DNA of 16,360 nucleotides from an uncultured Haemophilus sp. (GCA_905205995.1 CAJLFU010000037.1:1-16360), one strand, 5' to 3'; positions 7,411 through 13,819 are shown, counted from the first letter of the stretch. Notes: generated from the letters alone by a model not told the origin. A program made the numbers and translations.

Positions 7411-7432
7411 AATGGTGATTTAAATTACCATT
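7411..7432. promoter_or_regulatory. CRP-like dyad upstream of yciC
   Basis: A 22-base near-perfect palindrome: AATGGT ... ACCATT arms around a central ATTTAAAT, with one mismatched pair. By my alignment 15 of 22 positions match the E. coli CRP consensus, with half-sites GGTGA and TTACC around six bases. Its centre is about 60 bases upstream of the transcription start expected from the TATAAT at 7368-7373, close to the class I activator distance. No T-run follows on the minus strand, so it is not a terminator of purN. Confidence 0.4.
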
Positions 7433-7451
7433 TTCAAGAGAGTATATCGTT

Positions 7452-8090
7452 TTATTCGTAAGCATAGCCATTAGGCGGTAGCAGCTTACCATCTAAATAG
7501 GCTTGATTTTCAATCAGTTTTAATCGATCTTCAATAAACCATTTAATCACTAAAGGATAAATATTATATTCCTGTTCACGTGTACGAAGTTCAATCTCCT
7601 CGACGGTATCTCCAGGGAAAATAGGCACTTTAGCTTGTAATACAATCGCACCGCCATCGATCTCTTCATTGACAAAATGCACGGTTGTACCATGTTCGCT
7701 GTCGCCATTTTCAAGTGCTCTTTGATAAGTATGTAACCCAGGATATTTTGGCAGAAGGGAAGGGTGAATATTTAAAATTTTTCCCGCAAAACGTTGTGTG
7801 AATGGCTTGGTTAAGATTTTCATGTAACCGGCTAACACAATGAGATCAACATTGAGATCTTCTAAATAATCACCGATAGCCTTATCCATATCGAGATTAG
7901 AGGCAAAATCTTGGCGCAAAAAAACTCGGCTAGGAATGCCCGCACTTTTAGCGCGTTCTAAACCAAATGAATCGATTTTATTACTGATGACAGTTACAAT
8001 CTTTCCTGGAATAAAGCGGGTTTGACAAGCCTCAATTATCGCTTGAAGATTTGATCCTTGTCCTGAAATCAGGACGGCAATTTTTTTCAT
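7452..8090 (-). CDS. purN: phosphoribosylglycinamide formyltransferase (GAR transformylase)
   Basis: PurN transfers a formyl group from 10-formyltetrahydrofolate to glycinamide ribonucleotide, the third step of de novo purine synthesis. The 212-residue length equals the E. coli enzyme. The N-terminal phosphate-binding loop is VLISGQGSNLQAI. Catalytic residues are N107 and H109 in ILNIHPSLLPKYPGLHT and D145 in GTTVHFVNEEIDGG, the N/H/D triad of the family. The ATG at 8090 has only a weak ribosome-binding site (AGAA). It follows purM by 68 bases that contain a strong hairpin, so expression may be tuned between the two genes. No truncation or shift is seen. Confidence 0.98.
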   Translation of the reverse strand: MKKIAVLISGQGSNLQAIIEACQTRFIPGKIVTVISNKIDSFGLERAKSAGIPSRVFLRQDFASNLDMDKAIGDYLEDLNVDLIVLAGYMKILTKPFTQRFAGKILNIHPSLLPKYPGLHTYQRALENGDSEHGTTVHFVNEEIDGGAIVLQAKVPIFPGDTVEEIELRTREQEYNIYPLVIKWFIEDRLKLIENQAYLDGKLLPPNGYAYE

Positions 8091-8102
8091 ATTATTCTAC
8101 AT

Positions 8103-8141
8103 AAAAGAAGGGCGAACCTTTCATTCTGAAATTTTCGCCCT
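8103..8141 (-). terminator. hairpin between purM and purN (attenuator-like)
   Basis: AGGGCGAA (8109-8116) pairs with TTCGCCCT (8134-8141). After a 2x2 internal loop, TTTCA (8119-8123) pairs with TGAAA (8127-8131) around a 3-base loop. On the minus strand the stem is followed by TTCTTTTA. It lies inside the purMN transcript, 18 bases before the purN start, so it is either a partial terminator or an RNA-processing or stabilising stem. Confidence 0.6.
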
Positions 8142-8158
8142 GAGATGGAAAAGAGATA

Positions 8159-9196
8159 TCATTTAATGATAACTTGTGGTTCGTCATCTGTCGCACTTTC
8201 GATATGACCGATTAACCAGGCATTTTCACCCGATTGTTTTAAAATCGCTAAAGCGGTTTCCACTTGCGATTGTGGTAATGCAATCACCATGCCAACGCCG
8301 CAGTTGAATGTACGGTACATTTCATAGGTTTCAATATTGCCTTTTTCTTGTAACCATTTGAACACTGGTTGCCATTCCCAACTGCTTTCATCAATAACAG
8401 CTTTGGTATTTTTCGGTAATACACGAGGGATATTCTCCCAGAAACCGCCACCCGTTAAGTGTGCGATAGCATGGACTTCCGTTTGTTTGATTAAAGCGAG
8501 AACAGATTTTACATAGATTTTTGTCGGTGCAAGCACTTGTTCACTTAATGGACGACCATCTAATTGTTCAGTGGCTGGGTTGACGCCAGCAACATCAATG
8601 ACTTTACGAATTAAAGAATAACCATTTGAATGCGGACCACTTGAACCTAGTGCGATTAAAGCATCACCTACTTTAACTTGGCTACCATCAATGATTTCTG
8701 ATTTTTCAACCACACCCACACAGAAACCTGCAAGGTCATAATCACCTGCGTGATACATACCCGGCATTTCGGCAGTTTCGCCACCGACTAATGCACAACC
8801 AGATTGCACACAGCCTTCAGCAATGCCTTTCACTACATCGGAGGCAACATCTACTTCAAGTTTTCCAGTTGCATAGTAATCTAAGAAGAATAATGGTTCC
8901 GCACCTTGCACCACTAAATCGTTAACACACATAGCAACCAAATCAATACCGATAGTATCGTGTTTTTTTAAGTCAATGGCTAAACGTAATTTGGTGCCCA
9001 CACCGTCTGTACCGGAAACAAGGATGGGTTCTTTATATTTTCCTGGAATGGCACATAATGCACCAAACCCACCTAATCCCCCGATGACTTCAGGGCGAGT
9101 TGTCCGTTTTACGTGCGGTTTAATACGTTCAACTAATTCATTACCGGCATTAATATCCACGCCTGCATCTTTATAACTTAATGATGGTTTGCTCAC
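8159..9196 (-). CDS. purM: phosphoribosylformylglycinamidine cyclo-ligase (AIR synthetase)
   Basis: PurM closes the imidazole ring, turning FGAM into AIR with ATP, the fifth step of purine synthesis. The 345 residues equal the E. coli length. Recognisable motifs are SYKDAGVDINAGN at the N-terminus, the ATP/substrate-binding SGTDGVGTKL (61-70), GIDLVAMCVNDL (83-94), GGETAEMPGMY and the late HLTGGGFWENIPR. The start codon is GTG (9194-9196) with AGGA seven bases upstream; no ATG fits in frame nearby. Residue 2 onward (SKPSLSYKDAG) matches the family. It is the first gene of the purM-purN pair and has a perfect PurR-type palindrome upstream, so repression by PurR with purine corepressor is likely. 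Confidence 0.98.
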   Translation of the reverse strand: MSKPSLSYKDAGVDINAGNELVERIKPHVKRTTRPEVIGGLGGFGALCAIPGKYKEPILVSGTDGVGTKLRLAIDLKKHDTIGIDLVAMCVNDLVVQGAEPLFFLDYYATGKLEVDVASDVVKGIAEGCVQSGCALVGGETAEMPGMYHAGDYDLAGFCVGVVEKSEIIDGSQVKVGDALIALGSSGPHSNGYSLIRKVIDVAGVNPATEQLDGRPLSEQVLAPTKIYVKSVLALIKQTEVHAIAHLTGGGFWENIPRVLPKNTKAVIDESSWEWQPVFKWLQEKGNIETYEMYRTFNCGVGMVIALPQSQVETALAILKQSGENAWLIGHIESATDDEPQVIIK

Positions 9197-9238
9197 AATG
9201 TTATCCTATATTTTTAGGTTAAATGATAAAACGGCGTG

Positions 9239-9244
9239 ATTGTA
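9239..9244 (-). promoter_or_regulatory. likely -10 box of the purMN promoter
   Basis: TACAAT on the minus strand, 42 bases before the purM GTG. The -35 region is overlapped by the PurR box and has no good hexamer of its own. Confidence 0.5.
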
Positions 9245-9251
9245 TCAGATT

Positions 9252-9267
9252 AAGCAAACGTTTGCGA
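9252..9267. promoter_or_regulatory. PurR operator of purMN
   Basis: The 16 bases AAGCAAACGTTTGCGA contain the perfect 12-base palindrome GCAAACGTTTGC and agree with the gamma-proteobacterial PurR consensus (ACGCAAACGTTTGCGT) at all but the first two bases and the last. It lies upstream of the -10 box of purM, covering the -35 area. Confidence 0.88.
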
Positions 9268-9291
9268 TAATGATTTAATTGGGTTTTAACT

Positions 9292-9339
9292 AAAAAATAA
9301 CCGCACTTTATTTTAAAGTATAAAGTGCGGTTATTTTTT
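9292..9339 (-). terminator. terminator made of an inverted pair of uptake signals (after yfcZ)
   Basis: A 19-base perfect stem (9292-9310 with 9321-9339) contains ACCGCACTT (9300-9308) and AAGTGCGGT (9323-9331), i.e. two exact uptake signals head to head, with A-run and T-run flanks. It begins ten bases beyond the yfcZ stop on the minus strand and shields the purM promoter. The symmetric flanks make it potentially bidirectional. Paired uptake signals used as terminators are well known in Haemophilus. Confidence 0.92.
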
Positions 9340-9348
9340 AATATGTTT

Positions 9349-9636
9349 TTAGCGATTCGCTAATTCAAAAATCATTGCTTCAGCTTGGCAACTAAATGTG
9401 AAGCGAGCCGTTAAATTTGCGCCATTTTCAGTTTCAGTGATTTCACTTTTAATGTCGCAAGGATCGCTTTCTGTTTTGCGAGCTTTTTCAATGAAACGAT
9501 TAAGTGCCGCTTCAGCTTCAGCTTTATTCGCATAGGTTTGATGAATATCAACAGAACAATCTGAACCGTCAATAATCGTCCCCACATCAACACAACTACA
9601 AGTGAGAGATTCTTCTGCTTTGCATGTTACTGTCAT
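9349..9636 (-). CDS. yfcZ: YfcZ/YiiS family protein (DUF406)
   Basis: A small acidic 95-residue cytoplasmic protein of the YfcZ/YiiS (DUF406) family, of unknown function. Family features are the cysteine-rich head SLTCSCVDVGTIIDGSDC, the central ANKAEAEAALNRFIEKARK, ESDPCDI and the end FTFSCQAEAMIFEL. It has five cysteines in all up to the C at SDPC and one more near the C-terminus. AAGGA lies six bases before the ATG. In E. coli yfcZ also lies directly upstream of, and divergent from or adjacent to, fadL, and the same neighbourhood is kept here. That raises the chance of a link to fatty-acid uptake, though this is inference. A sigma70 promoter and a paired-uptake-signal terminator bracket it as a single-gene unit. 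Confidence 0.92.
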   Translation of the reverse strand: MTVTCKAEESLTCSCVDVGTIIDGSDCSVDIHQTYANKAEAEAALNRFIEKARKTESDPCDIKSEITETENGANLTARFTFSCQAEAMIFELANR

Positions 9637-9669
9637 AGGATTTCCTTATTTAAAATTAAGATTGGTTCT

Positions 9670-9698
9670 ATTCTAGCATTTTTGAAACGGTCTGCCAA
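9670..9698 (-). promoter_or_regulatory. sigma70 promoter of yfcZ
   Basis: On the minus strand a -35 TTGGCA (9693-9698), a 17-base spacer and a -10 TAGAAT (9670-9675) preceded by TGC, i.e. an extended -10. Confidence 0.72.
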
Positions 9699-9737
9699 AG
9701 TAGCCGTATTTTTTTAATTTAAATATCATTTATTTAT

Positions 9738-9754
9738 CACTGGTCGGAACACTT
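9738..9754. promoter_or_regulatory. FadR-like operator between yfcZ and fadL
   Basis: CACTGGTCGGAACACTT agrees with the FadR consensus AACTGGTCGGACCAGTT at 14 of 17 positions by my alignment, including the whole core CTGGTCGGA. It lies 20 bases upstream of the fadL -35 box and 39 bases upstream of the yfcZ -35 box. FadR is the acyl-CoA-responsive regulator of fad and some fab genes, and fadL is a classical target. Confidence 0.68.
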
Positions 9755-9774
9755 AAAAATAAATCTAAAATAAT

Positions 9775-9803
9775 TTGCACTCCATTTATTGGAGTTTTAG
9801 AAT
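9775..9803 (+). promoter_or_regulatory. sigma70 promoter of fadL
   Basis: -35 TTGCAC (9775-9780), a 17-base spacer and -10 TAGAAT (9798-9803), 41 bases before the start codon. The spacer contains a short palindrome ACTCCA-TTTAT-TGGAGT (9779-9795). Confidence 0.72.
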
Positions 9804-9844
9804 CTCGCGGATTTTTTCATTATTATTAATAACAAAGGTTCCAA

Positions 9845-11212
9845 ATGACAAAATTTAATAAAACGCTATTAGCAACAGCGACATTACTCGCAGCGGGTGG
9901 TGCGAATGCAGCAGCATTCCAATTAGCAGAAGTTTCTACATCAGGCCTTGGCCGTGCTTATGCCGGTGAAGCAGCAATTGCTGATAACGCTTCAGTGGTA
10001 GCAACCAACCCAGCATTAATGAGTTTATTCAAAAACAACCAATTTTCTGTGGGTGGCGTTTATGTGGATTCTAAAATTCGCATGAGTGGTCCAGTTACCG
10101 TTAATGCATTAGGTCGTACTGTTGCTGCAGGCTCTGCAAATCATGATAGTGTTGTACCGGGTTCATTGATTCCGAATATGTATTTTGTGGCACCAATTAA
10201 TGACAAGTTTGCCATTGGTACTGGAATGAATGTGAATTTCGGTTTAAAAAGTGAATATGAATCCACTTACAATGCAGGTGTATTTGGTGGCACAACAGAT
10301 TTAAGTGCAATTAACTTAAACTTAAGTGGTTCATATCGTGTGACTCAAGGTTTAAGCGCTGGTGTAGGTTTAAATGCAGTTTATGCCAAAGCAGAAGTTG
10401 AACGTCACGCGGGTATTTTAAGTGATGCAGTGAAAAATGTTGCACCATTAGTTCCTGGACTAGTTAAAGCAGGAAAAATTCCTCAAAGTGCTGCCGCATC
10501 TTTAGCTCGCTTACAAGGTGTGAATAAAGATACTACATTAACGCATTTACAAGGCTCTGCTTGGGGATTTGGTTGGAACGCTGGTTTAGTGTATGAATTT
10601 AATGAACGTAATCGAGTTGGTTTAGCGTATCACTCAAAAGTCGATATCGATTTTGAAGATGATAATGCGGTGAGTGCGAGCCGTACACTTCGTGGTCAAG
10701 GCCCTGCAAAAGGTGGATTAACACTACATTTACCAGATTATTTAGAATTATCTGGTTTCCACCAAGTAACAGACAATTTGGCATTACACTACAGCTACAA
10801 ATTTACACACTGGAGCCGTTTCAAAGAGTTACACGCAACATTTGATGATGGTGAAGTGGCCTTCCATAAAGATGAAAAATACCGTAGCAACTCTCGTTAT
10901 GCATTAGGTGCAACCTATAACGTTAATGATAAATTAGCTGTTCGTGCCGGTATTGCTTATGATGAAGCTGCTGCGCCAACAGAACATGCAAGTGCATCTA
11001 TTCCAGATACCGATCGTATGTGGTATAGCGTAGGGGCTACTTATAAATTTACCCCGAATCTTTCTATTGATGCGGGCTTTGCTCACTTACGTGGTAAAAA
11101 ACTTAACTTTACCGAGCAACAATCAATTGGCAACTTAGCGACTGTTACAGCAAACTATACGTCTAAAGCAAGTGCTAACCTTTATGGTTTAAACTTAAAC
11201 TACAGTTTCTAA
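9845..11212 (+). CDS. fadL: FadL/OmpP1 long-chain fatty acid outer membrane transporter
   Basis: An outer-membrane beta-barrel that admits long-chain fatty acids and other hydrophobic compounds; the H. influenzae homologue is known as outer membrane protein P1. The 455-residue precursor has signal peptide MTKFNKTLLATATLLAAGGA ending ANA (cleavage after residue 22). The mature protein begins AAFQLAEVSTSGLGRAYAGEAA, the FadL hatch region, and has the family NPA triplet (N55-P56-A57). Alternating hydrophobic strands fill the rest and it ends LYGLNLNYSF with the C-terminal phenylalanine used by the BAM machinery. Residues about 185-225 (AEVERHAGILSDAVKN...) form a long extracellular-loop candidate. 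AAAGG lies six bases before the ATG. It has its own promoter, a FadR-like site and a strong terminator. Surface loops of P1 vary between strains, so exact binding specificity is not inferable. Confidence 0.96.
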   Translation: MTKFNKTLLATATLLAAGGANAAAFQLAEVSTSGLGRAYAGEAAIADNASVVATNPALMSLFKNNQFSVGGVYVDSKIRMSGPVTVNALGRTVAAGSANHDSVVPGSLIPNMYFVAPINDKFAIGTGMNVNFGLKSEYESTYNAGVFGGTTDLSAINLNLSGSYRVTQGLSAGVGLNAVYAKAEVERHAGILSDAVKNVAPLVPGLVKAGKIPQSAAASLARLQGVNKDTTLTHLQGSAWGFGWNAGLVYEFNERNRVGLAYHSKVDIDFEDDNAVSASRTLRGQGPAKGGLTLHLPDYLELSGFHQVTDNLALHYSYKFTHWSRFKELHATFDDGEVAFHKDEKYRSNSRYALGATYNVNDKLAVRAGIAYDEAAAPTEHASASIPDTDRMWYSVGATYKFTPNLSIDAGFAHLRGKKLNFTEQQSIGNLATVTANYTSKASANLYGLNLNYSF

Positions 11213-11238
11213 TTTGTTAAAAATTTAGCATAATACGT

Positions 11239-11274
11239 AGCACATCGAATGAATGTTCGGTGTGCTTTTTTCTT
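11239..11274 (+). terminator. intrinsic terminator of fadL
   Basis: An 11-base stem (11239-11249 with 11256-11266, one G-T pair) and a 6-base loop TGAATG, followed by TTTTTT. It lies 26 bases after the fadL stop and just before ogt. Confidence 0.9.
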
Positions 11275-11302
11275 ATATGGTCCCATAAAAAACGGGAGAA
11301 AA

Positions 11303-11842
11303 ATGACCGCACTTTTTTATGCTTATATGGATTCACCAATTGGTCGCTTATTAATGCTTTCTGATGGTGAACATTTAACAAATTTAGATTGTGAATTAGA
11401 ACAAACCACGCCAAATCCAAATTGGATTTTACGAGAAGATTTACCGCTTTTTGAAAAAGTGCGGTACGCTTTAATGCGTTATTTTAATGGCGAGTCAGAA
11501 AGTTTCTCCGATATTCCTTTATCGCCTAAAGGTACCGCATTTCAACAAGCGATTTGGAAAGCATTGCGTCAAATTCCTTATGGTAAAACGGCGAGTTATG
11601 GTGGGTTAGCTGAAAGCATTAATAACCCTAAGGCGGTGCGAGCAGTTGGCGGTGCGGTAGGGAGTAACCCCATTAGTATTATCATTCCATGTCATCGTGT
11701 ATTAGGGAAAAAATGTGAAATCACGGGGTTTGGTGGTGGATTGCCAGCAAAACGTTTTTTATTGAAATTAGAGAATATTCCTTACATCGATAAAGGCGTA
11801 GAATACGTTAAACCGAAATTATTGAAGAAATACCACGAATGA
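11303..11842 (+). CDS. ogt: methylated-DNA--protein-cysteine methyltransferase (Ogt type)
   Basis: It repairs O6-alkylguanine and O4-alkylthymine by moving the alkyl group irreversibly onto its own cysteine. I start at ATG 11303 (179 residues). GGGAG lies four bases upstream and residues MTALFYAYMDSPIGRL match the family N-terminus. A longer frame from 11249 would begin inside the fadL terminator. The C-terminal domain has GTAFQQAIWKALRQIPYGKT, SYGGLAE, the helix-turn-helix region with arginine finger R113 (KAVRAVGGAVGSNP) and the active site PCHRV with C130. The residue after PCHRVLG differs from E. coli Ogt (KKCEITGFGGGLPAKR) but the fold signature is intact. It overlaps mutH by ATGA, forming a repair pair. 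No clear promoter of its own was seen. Confidence 0.93.
   Translation: MTALFYAYMDSPIGRLLMLSDGEHLTNLDCELEQTTPNPNWILREDLPLFEKVRYALMRYFNGESESFSDIPLSPKGTAFQQAIWKALRQIPYGKTASYGGLAESINNPKAVRAVGGAVGSNPISIIIPCHRVLGKKCEITGFGGGLPAKRFLLKLENIPYIDKGVEYVKPKLLKKYHE
11306..11314 (-). repeat. DNA uptake signal sequence at the ogt start
   Basis: Exact AAGTGCGGT on the minus strand followed by CATTTTTCTC, directly abutting the ogt ATG so that the signal encodes residues 2-4 (Thr-Ala-Leu). Confidence 0.9.
11457..11465 (+). repeat. DNA uptake signal sequence
   Basis: Exact AAGTGCGGT inside ogt, opposite in direction to the copy at 11306. Confidence 0.87.
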
Positions 11843-12510
11843 TCCCACAAACCGAGCAAGCCTTATTAGAAAAAGCGCAATCTATTGCGGGGTTAACCTT
11901 TGGCGAACTTGCAGATGAATTAAATATTCCCGTTCCGCCTGATTTAAAACGCGATAAAGGTTGGGTTGGAATGTTGCTTGAAACCGCATTAGGAGCGACT
12001 GCCGGCAGTAAAGCAGAGCAGGACTTTTCCCATTTAGGCATTGAGTTAAAAACGTTACCTATTAATGCAGAAGGTTTTCCGTTGGAAACCACTTTTGTGA
12101 GTCTTGCCCCCTTGGTTCAAAACTCAGGGGTGAATTGGGAAAATTCGCACGTTCGCCATAAATTATCGAAAGTCTTGTGGATTCCTATTGAAGGCAGTCG
12201 AGATATCCCTTTGCGTGAGCGACATATTGGTCAGCCTATCTTATGGCAACCTTCGGCTGAACAAGAACATCAATTACGCCAAGATTGGGAAGAGTTGATG
12301 GATTATATTGTGCTCGGAAAGTTAGATCAGATTACGGCACGTATTGGTGAAGTCATGCAGCTGCGTCCAAAAGGTGCAAACAGTAAAGCTATTACGAAAG
12401 GCATTGGTAAAAATGGGGAAGTGATTGATACCTTGCCACTGGGCTTTTATTTACGGAAAGAGTTTACAGCAGGCATTTTAAACGCTTTTCTTAATCATAA
12501 AAATGGGTAA
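11839..12510 (+). CDS. mutH: DNA mismatch repair endonuclease MutH
   Basis: MutH nicks the unmethylated strand at hemimethylated GATC sites when activated by MutS and MutL, giving strand choice to mismatch repair. The 223 residues fit the family. The catalytic set of this type II restriction-like fold is visible as E48, D62 and E69-x-K71 (in SHLGIELKTLPI), matching E56, D70, E77 and K79 of E. coli MutH. Further conserved stretches are KGWVGMLLETALGA and RPKGANSKAIT. The ATG overlaps the ogt stop (ATGA) and there is no strong ribosome-binding site, so coupling to ogt is likely. Its presence implies Dam methylation in this organism. It ends in a terminator shared with the convergent tilS. Confidence 0.98.
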   Translation: MIPQTEQALLEKAQSIAGLTFGELADELNIPVPPDLKRDKGWVGMLLETALGATAGSKAEQDFSHLGIELKTLPINAEGFPLETTFVSLAPLVQNSGVNWENSHVRHKLSKVLWIPIEGSRDIPLRERHIGQPILWQPSAEQEHQLRQDWEELMDYIVLGKLDQITARIGEVMQLRPKGANSKAITKGIGKNGEVIDTLPLGFYLRKEFTAGILNAFLNHKNG

Positions 12511-12528
12511 ATCATCACCCATTTTTTT
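12499..12528. terminator. shared bidirectional terminator between mutH and tilS
   Basis: A 10-base stem (AAAAATGGGT, 12499-12508, with ACCCATTTTT, 12517-12526) and an 8-base loop, with T-runs on both strands. The mutH stop codon TAA begins in the left arm and runs into the loop, and the tilS stop lies at the right edge (12527-12529). Confidence 0.85.
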
Positions 12529-13819
12529 ATTTCTCTAAGTGCTGAAAAACACGGAAAAAACCCACCGCACTTTGTAAAGTCTCACCATAAAAAATGAGTG
12601 GAATACGATTTCGTTGCCAAGGCGGAATGTCGAGCTCTTGCCAAATTTTTTTCATGGTTTCGGCAGGGCGATTATGCTGTCGTTTTACTTTGCCAGTATA
12701 AGCAAATCGTATTTGAATCGATTCTTGTGTATCGGCAAGTTGAACTTGTTTGTCATTCCAATGCACTAAAATGCCTGTCGCATTGCGGACAGCATAAATT
12801 GTTCCAAGATTATCGGGCAAGGTAATCTGTTGATTTAATGGCATATCAAGACAAGTTTGCGATAAATCAGCAAATTTTCTCGTTAAATAAAGACATTGTT
12901 GATAACGGCGAATAATATGCTCCCCAAGTTGAAATTGGGGGGTTGCATCCGCTTTGGCTTTAATCACGTCATCAATAATATGCGTTAATTGAATCTGCGT
13001 TGGCATAGCAATCTGATTTTTAGCCAGCCACATTCGCAAAAGTGCGGTTTGTTTTTGTGATGAATAGTCTAGAAAGTTTAGGAGCGAAAACTGTTTTTGA
13101 TCCTCAAGAAGATGCAGCTCAAAACAACCTTGTAATAATTCATTAATCAGTTGCTGTTGCTCAAAACAATGTTGTGCGGCACGCTGAACAGCATGATCAA
13201 AATGTCCCCAGCGTTGGCGTAATTCAGGCAAAATTTGGTTACGTAAGAAATTGCGATCGTAATGATTATCTTGATTACTTTCGTCTTCGACCCAAGACAG
13301 ATTTTCTTGCTGAATGTAATCTTCTAATTCATTACGGGTAAAAGAAAGAAGAGGCCGTAAAATAGGCATCCCGAACAATTGACTTTCTTTCTGCATGGCA
13401 CCTAAACCTTGTAATCCTGCTCCACGTTTTAGCGCCAGCAAAAAAGTCTCAGTTTGATCATTCAAATGATGTGCAGTGACCAGATATTCATCTGGCTGAA
13501 TATGTTTGAAAATCGTCTGATAACGGGCTTCTCTAGCGCCAGCTTCAATGCCATCATGCATTTCCACTTTGACTTTTTCAATAATAAGTGGAATATCAAA
13601 TTGTTTACAGAGTTGTTGGCAATGAGCCGTCCAAGCATCCGCATTCGGGCTTAATCCGTGATGGATATGAATAGCTCGCAGACTTAAGTGCGGTCGTTTT
13701 TCACTGAGTTTTTTAACTAAAGAAAGCAGTACAGTTGAATCCAAACCACCGCTAAAAGCGATGAGAAGCTTATTGGCGGTGGTTGGGATTTGTGCTTGGA
13801 ATAACGAAAAAAGATCCAT
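12527..13819 (-). CDS. tilS: tRNA(Ile)-lysidine synthase
   Basis: TilS changes the wobble cytidine of tRNA-Ile(CAU) to lysidine using ATP and lysine, which makes the tRNA read AUA; it is essential. The 430-residue protein has the N-type ATP-binding P-loop SGGLDS (23-28), followed by IHIHHGLSPNADAW, EAGAREARY, TAHHLNDQTETFLL and LKRGAGLQGLGAM, all typical of the PP-loop domain. A central helical domain follows and then the C-terminal TilS domain with KVKRQHNRPAETMKKIWQELDIPPWQRNRIPL. The ATG overlaps the pdxY stop by one base (TAATG) without a ribosome-binding site, so coupling to pdxY is probable. Three exact uptake signals fall inside the gene, more than in any other gene here. Confidence 0.97.
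   Translation of the reverse strand: MDLFSLFQAQIPTTANKLLIAFSGGLDSTVLLSLVKKLSEKRPHLSLRAIHIHHGLSPNADAWTAHCQQLCKQFDIPLIIEKVKVEMHDGIEAGAREARYQTIFKHIQPDEYLVTAHHLNDQTETFLLALKRGAGLQGLGAMQKESQLFGMPILRPLLSFTRNELEDYIQQENLSWVEDESNQDNHYDRNFLRNQILPELRQRWGHFDHAVQRAAQHCFEQQQLINELLQGCFELHLLEDQKQFSLLNFLDYSSQKQTALLRMWLAKNQIAMPTQIQLTHIIDDVIKAKADATPQFQLGEHIIRRYQQCLYLTRKFADLSQTCLDMPLNQQITLPDNLGTIYAVRNATGILVHWNDKQVQLADTQESIQIRFAYTGKVKRQHNRPAETMKKIWQELDIPPWQRNRIPLIFYGETLQSAVGFFRVFQHLEK
12564..12572 (-). repeat. DNA uptake signal sequence
   Basis: Exact AAGTGCGGT on the minus strand near the 3' end of tilS, followed by GGGTTTTTTCC. Confidence 0.87.
13040..13048 (+). repeat. DNA uptake signal sequence
   Basis: Exact AAGTGCGGT followed by TTGTTTTTG, inside tilS. 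Confidence 0.87.
13686..13694 (+). repeat. DNA uptake signal sequence
   Basis: Exact AAGTGCGGT followed by CGTTTTTC, inside the 5' part of tilS. Confidence 0.87.

Noticed and set aside
7411..7432. Palindrome after purN as its terminator
   Set aside because: On the minus strand the stem is followed by AAACAACC, not by T residues.
9411..9593. Second minus-strand open frame within yfcZ
   Set aside because: It is a shifted frame of the clearly recognised yfcZ gene, with a repetitive Leu/Lys composition and no ribosome-binding site.
11249..11302. N-terminal extension of ogt from the first in-frame ATG
   Set aside because: This start lies in the loop of the fadL terminator, lacks a ribosome-binding site and gives residues unlike the family; ATG 11303 has GGGAG upstream.
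11808..12092. Minus-strand open frame opposite ogt and mutH
   Set aside because: It lies antisense to recognised coding sequence and resembles no family I know.
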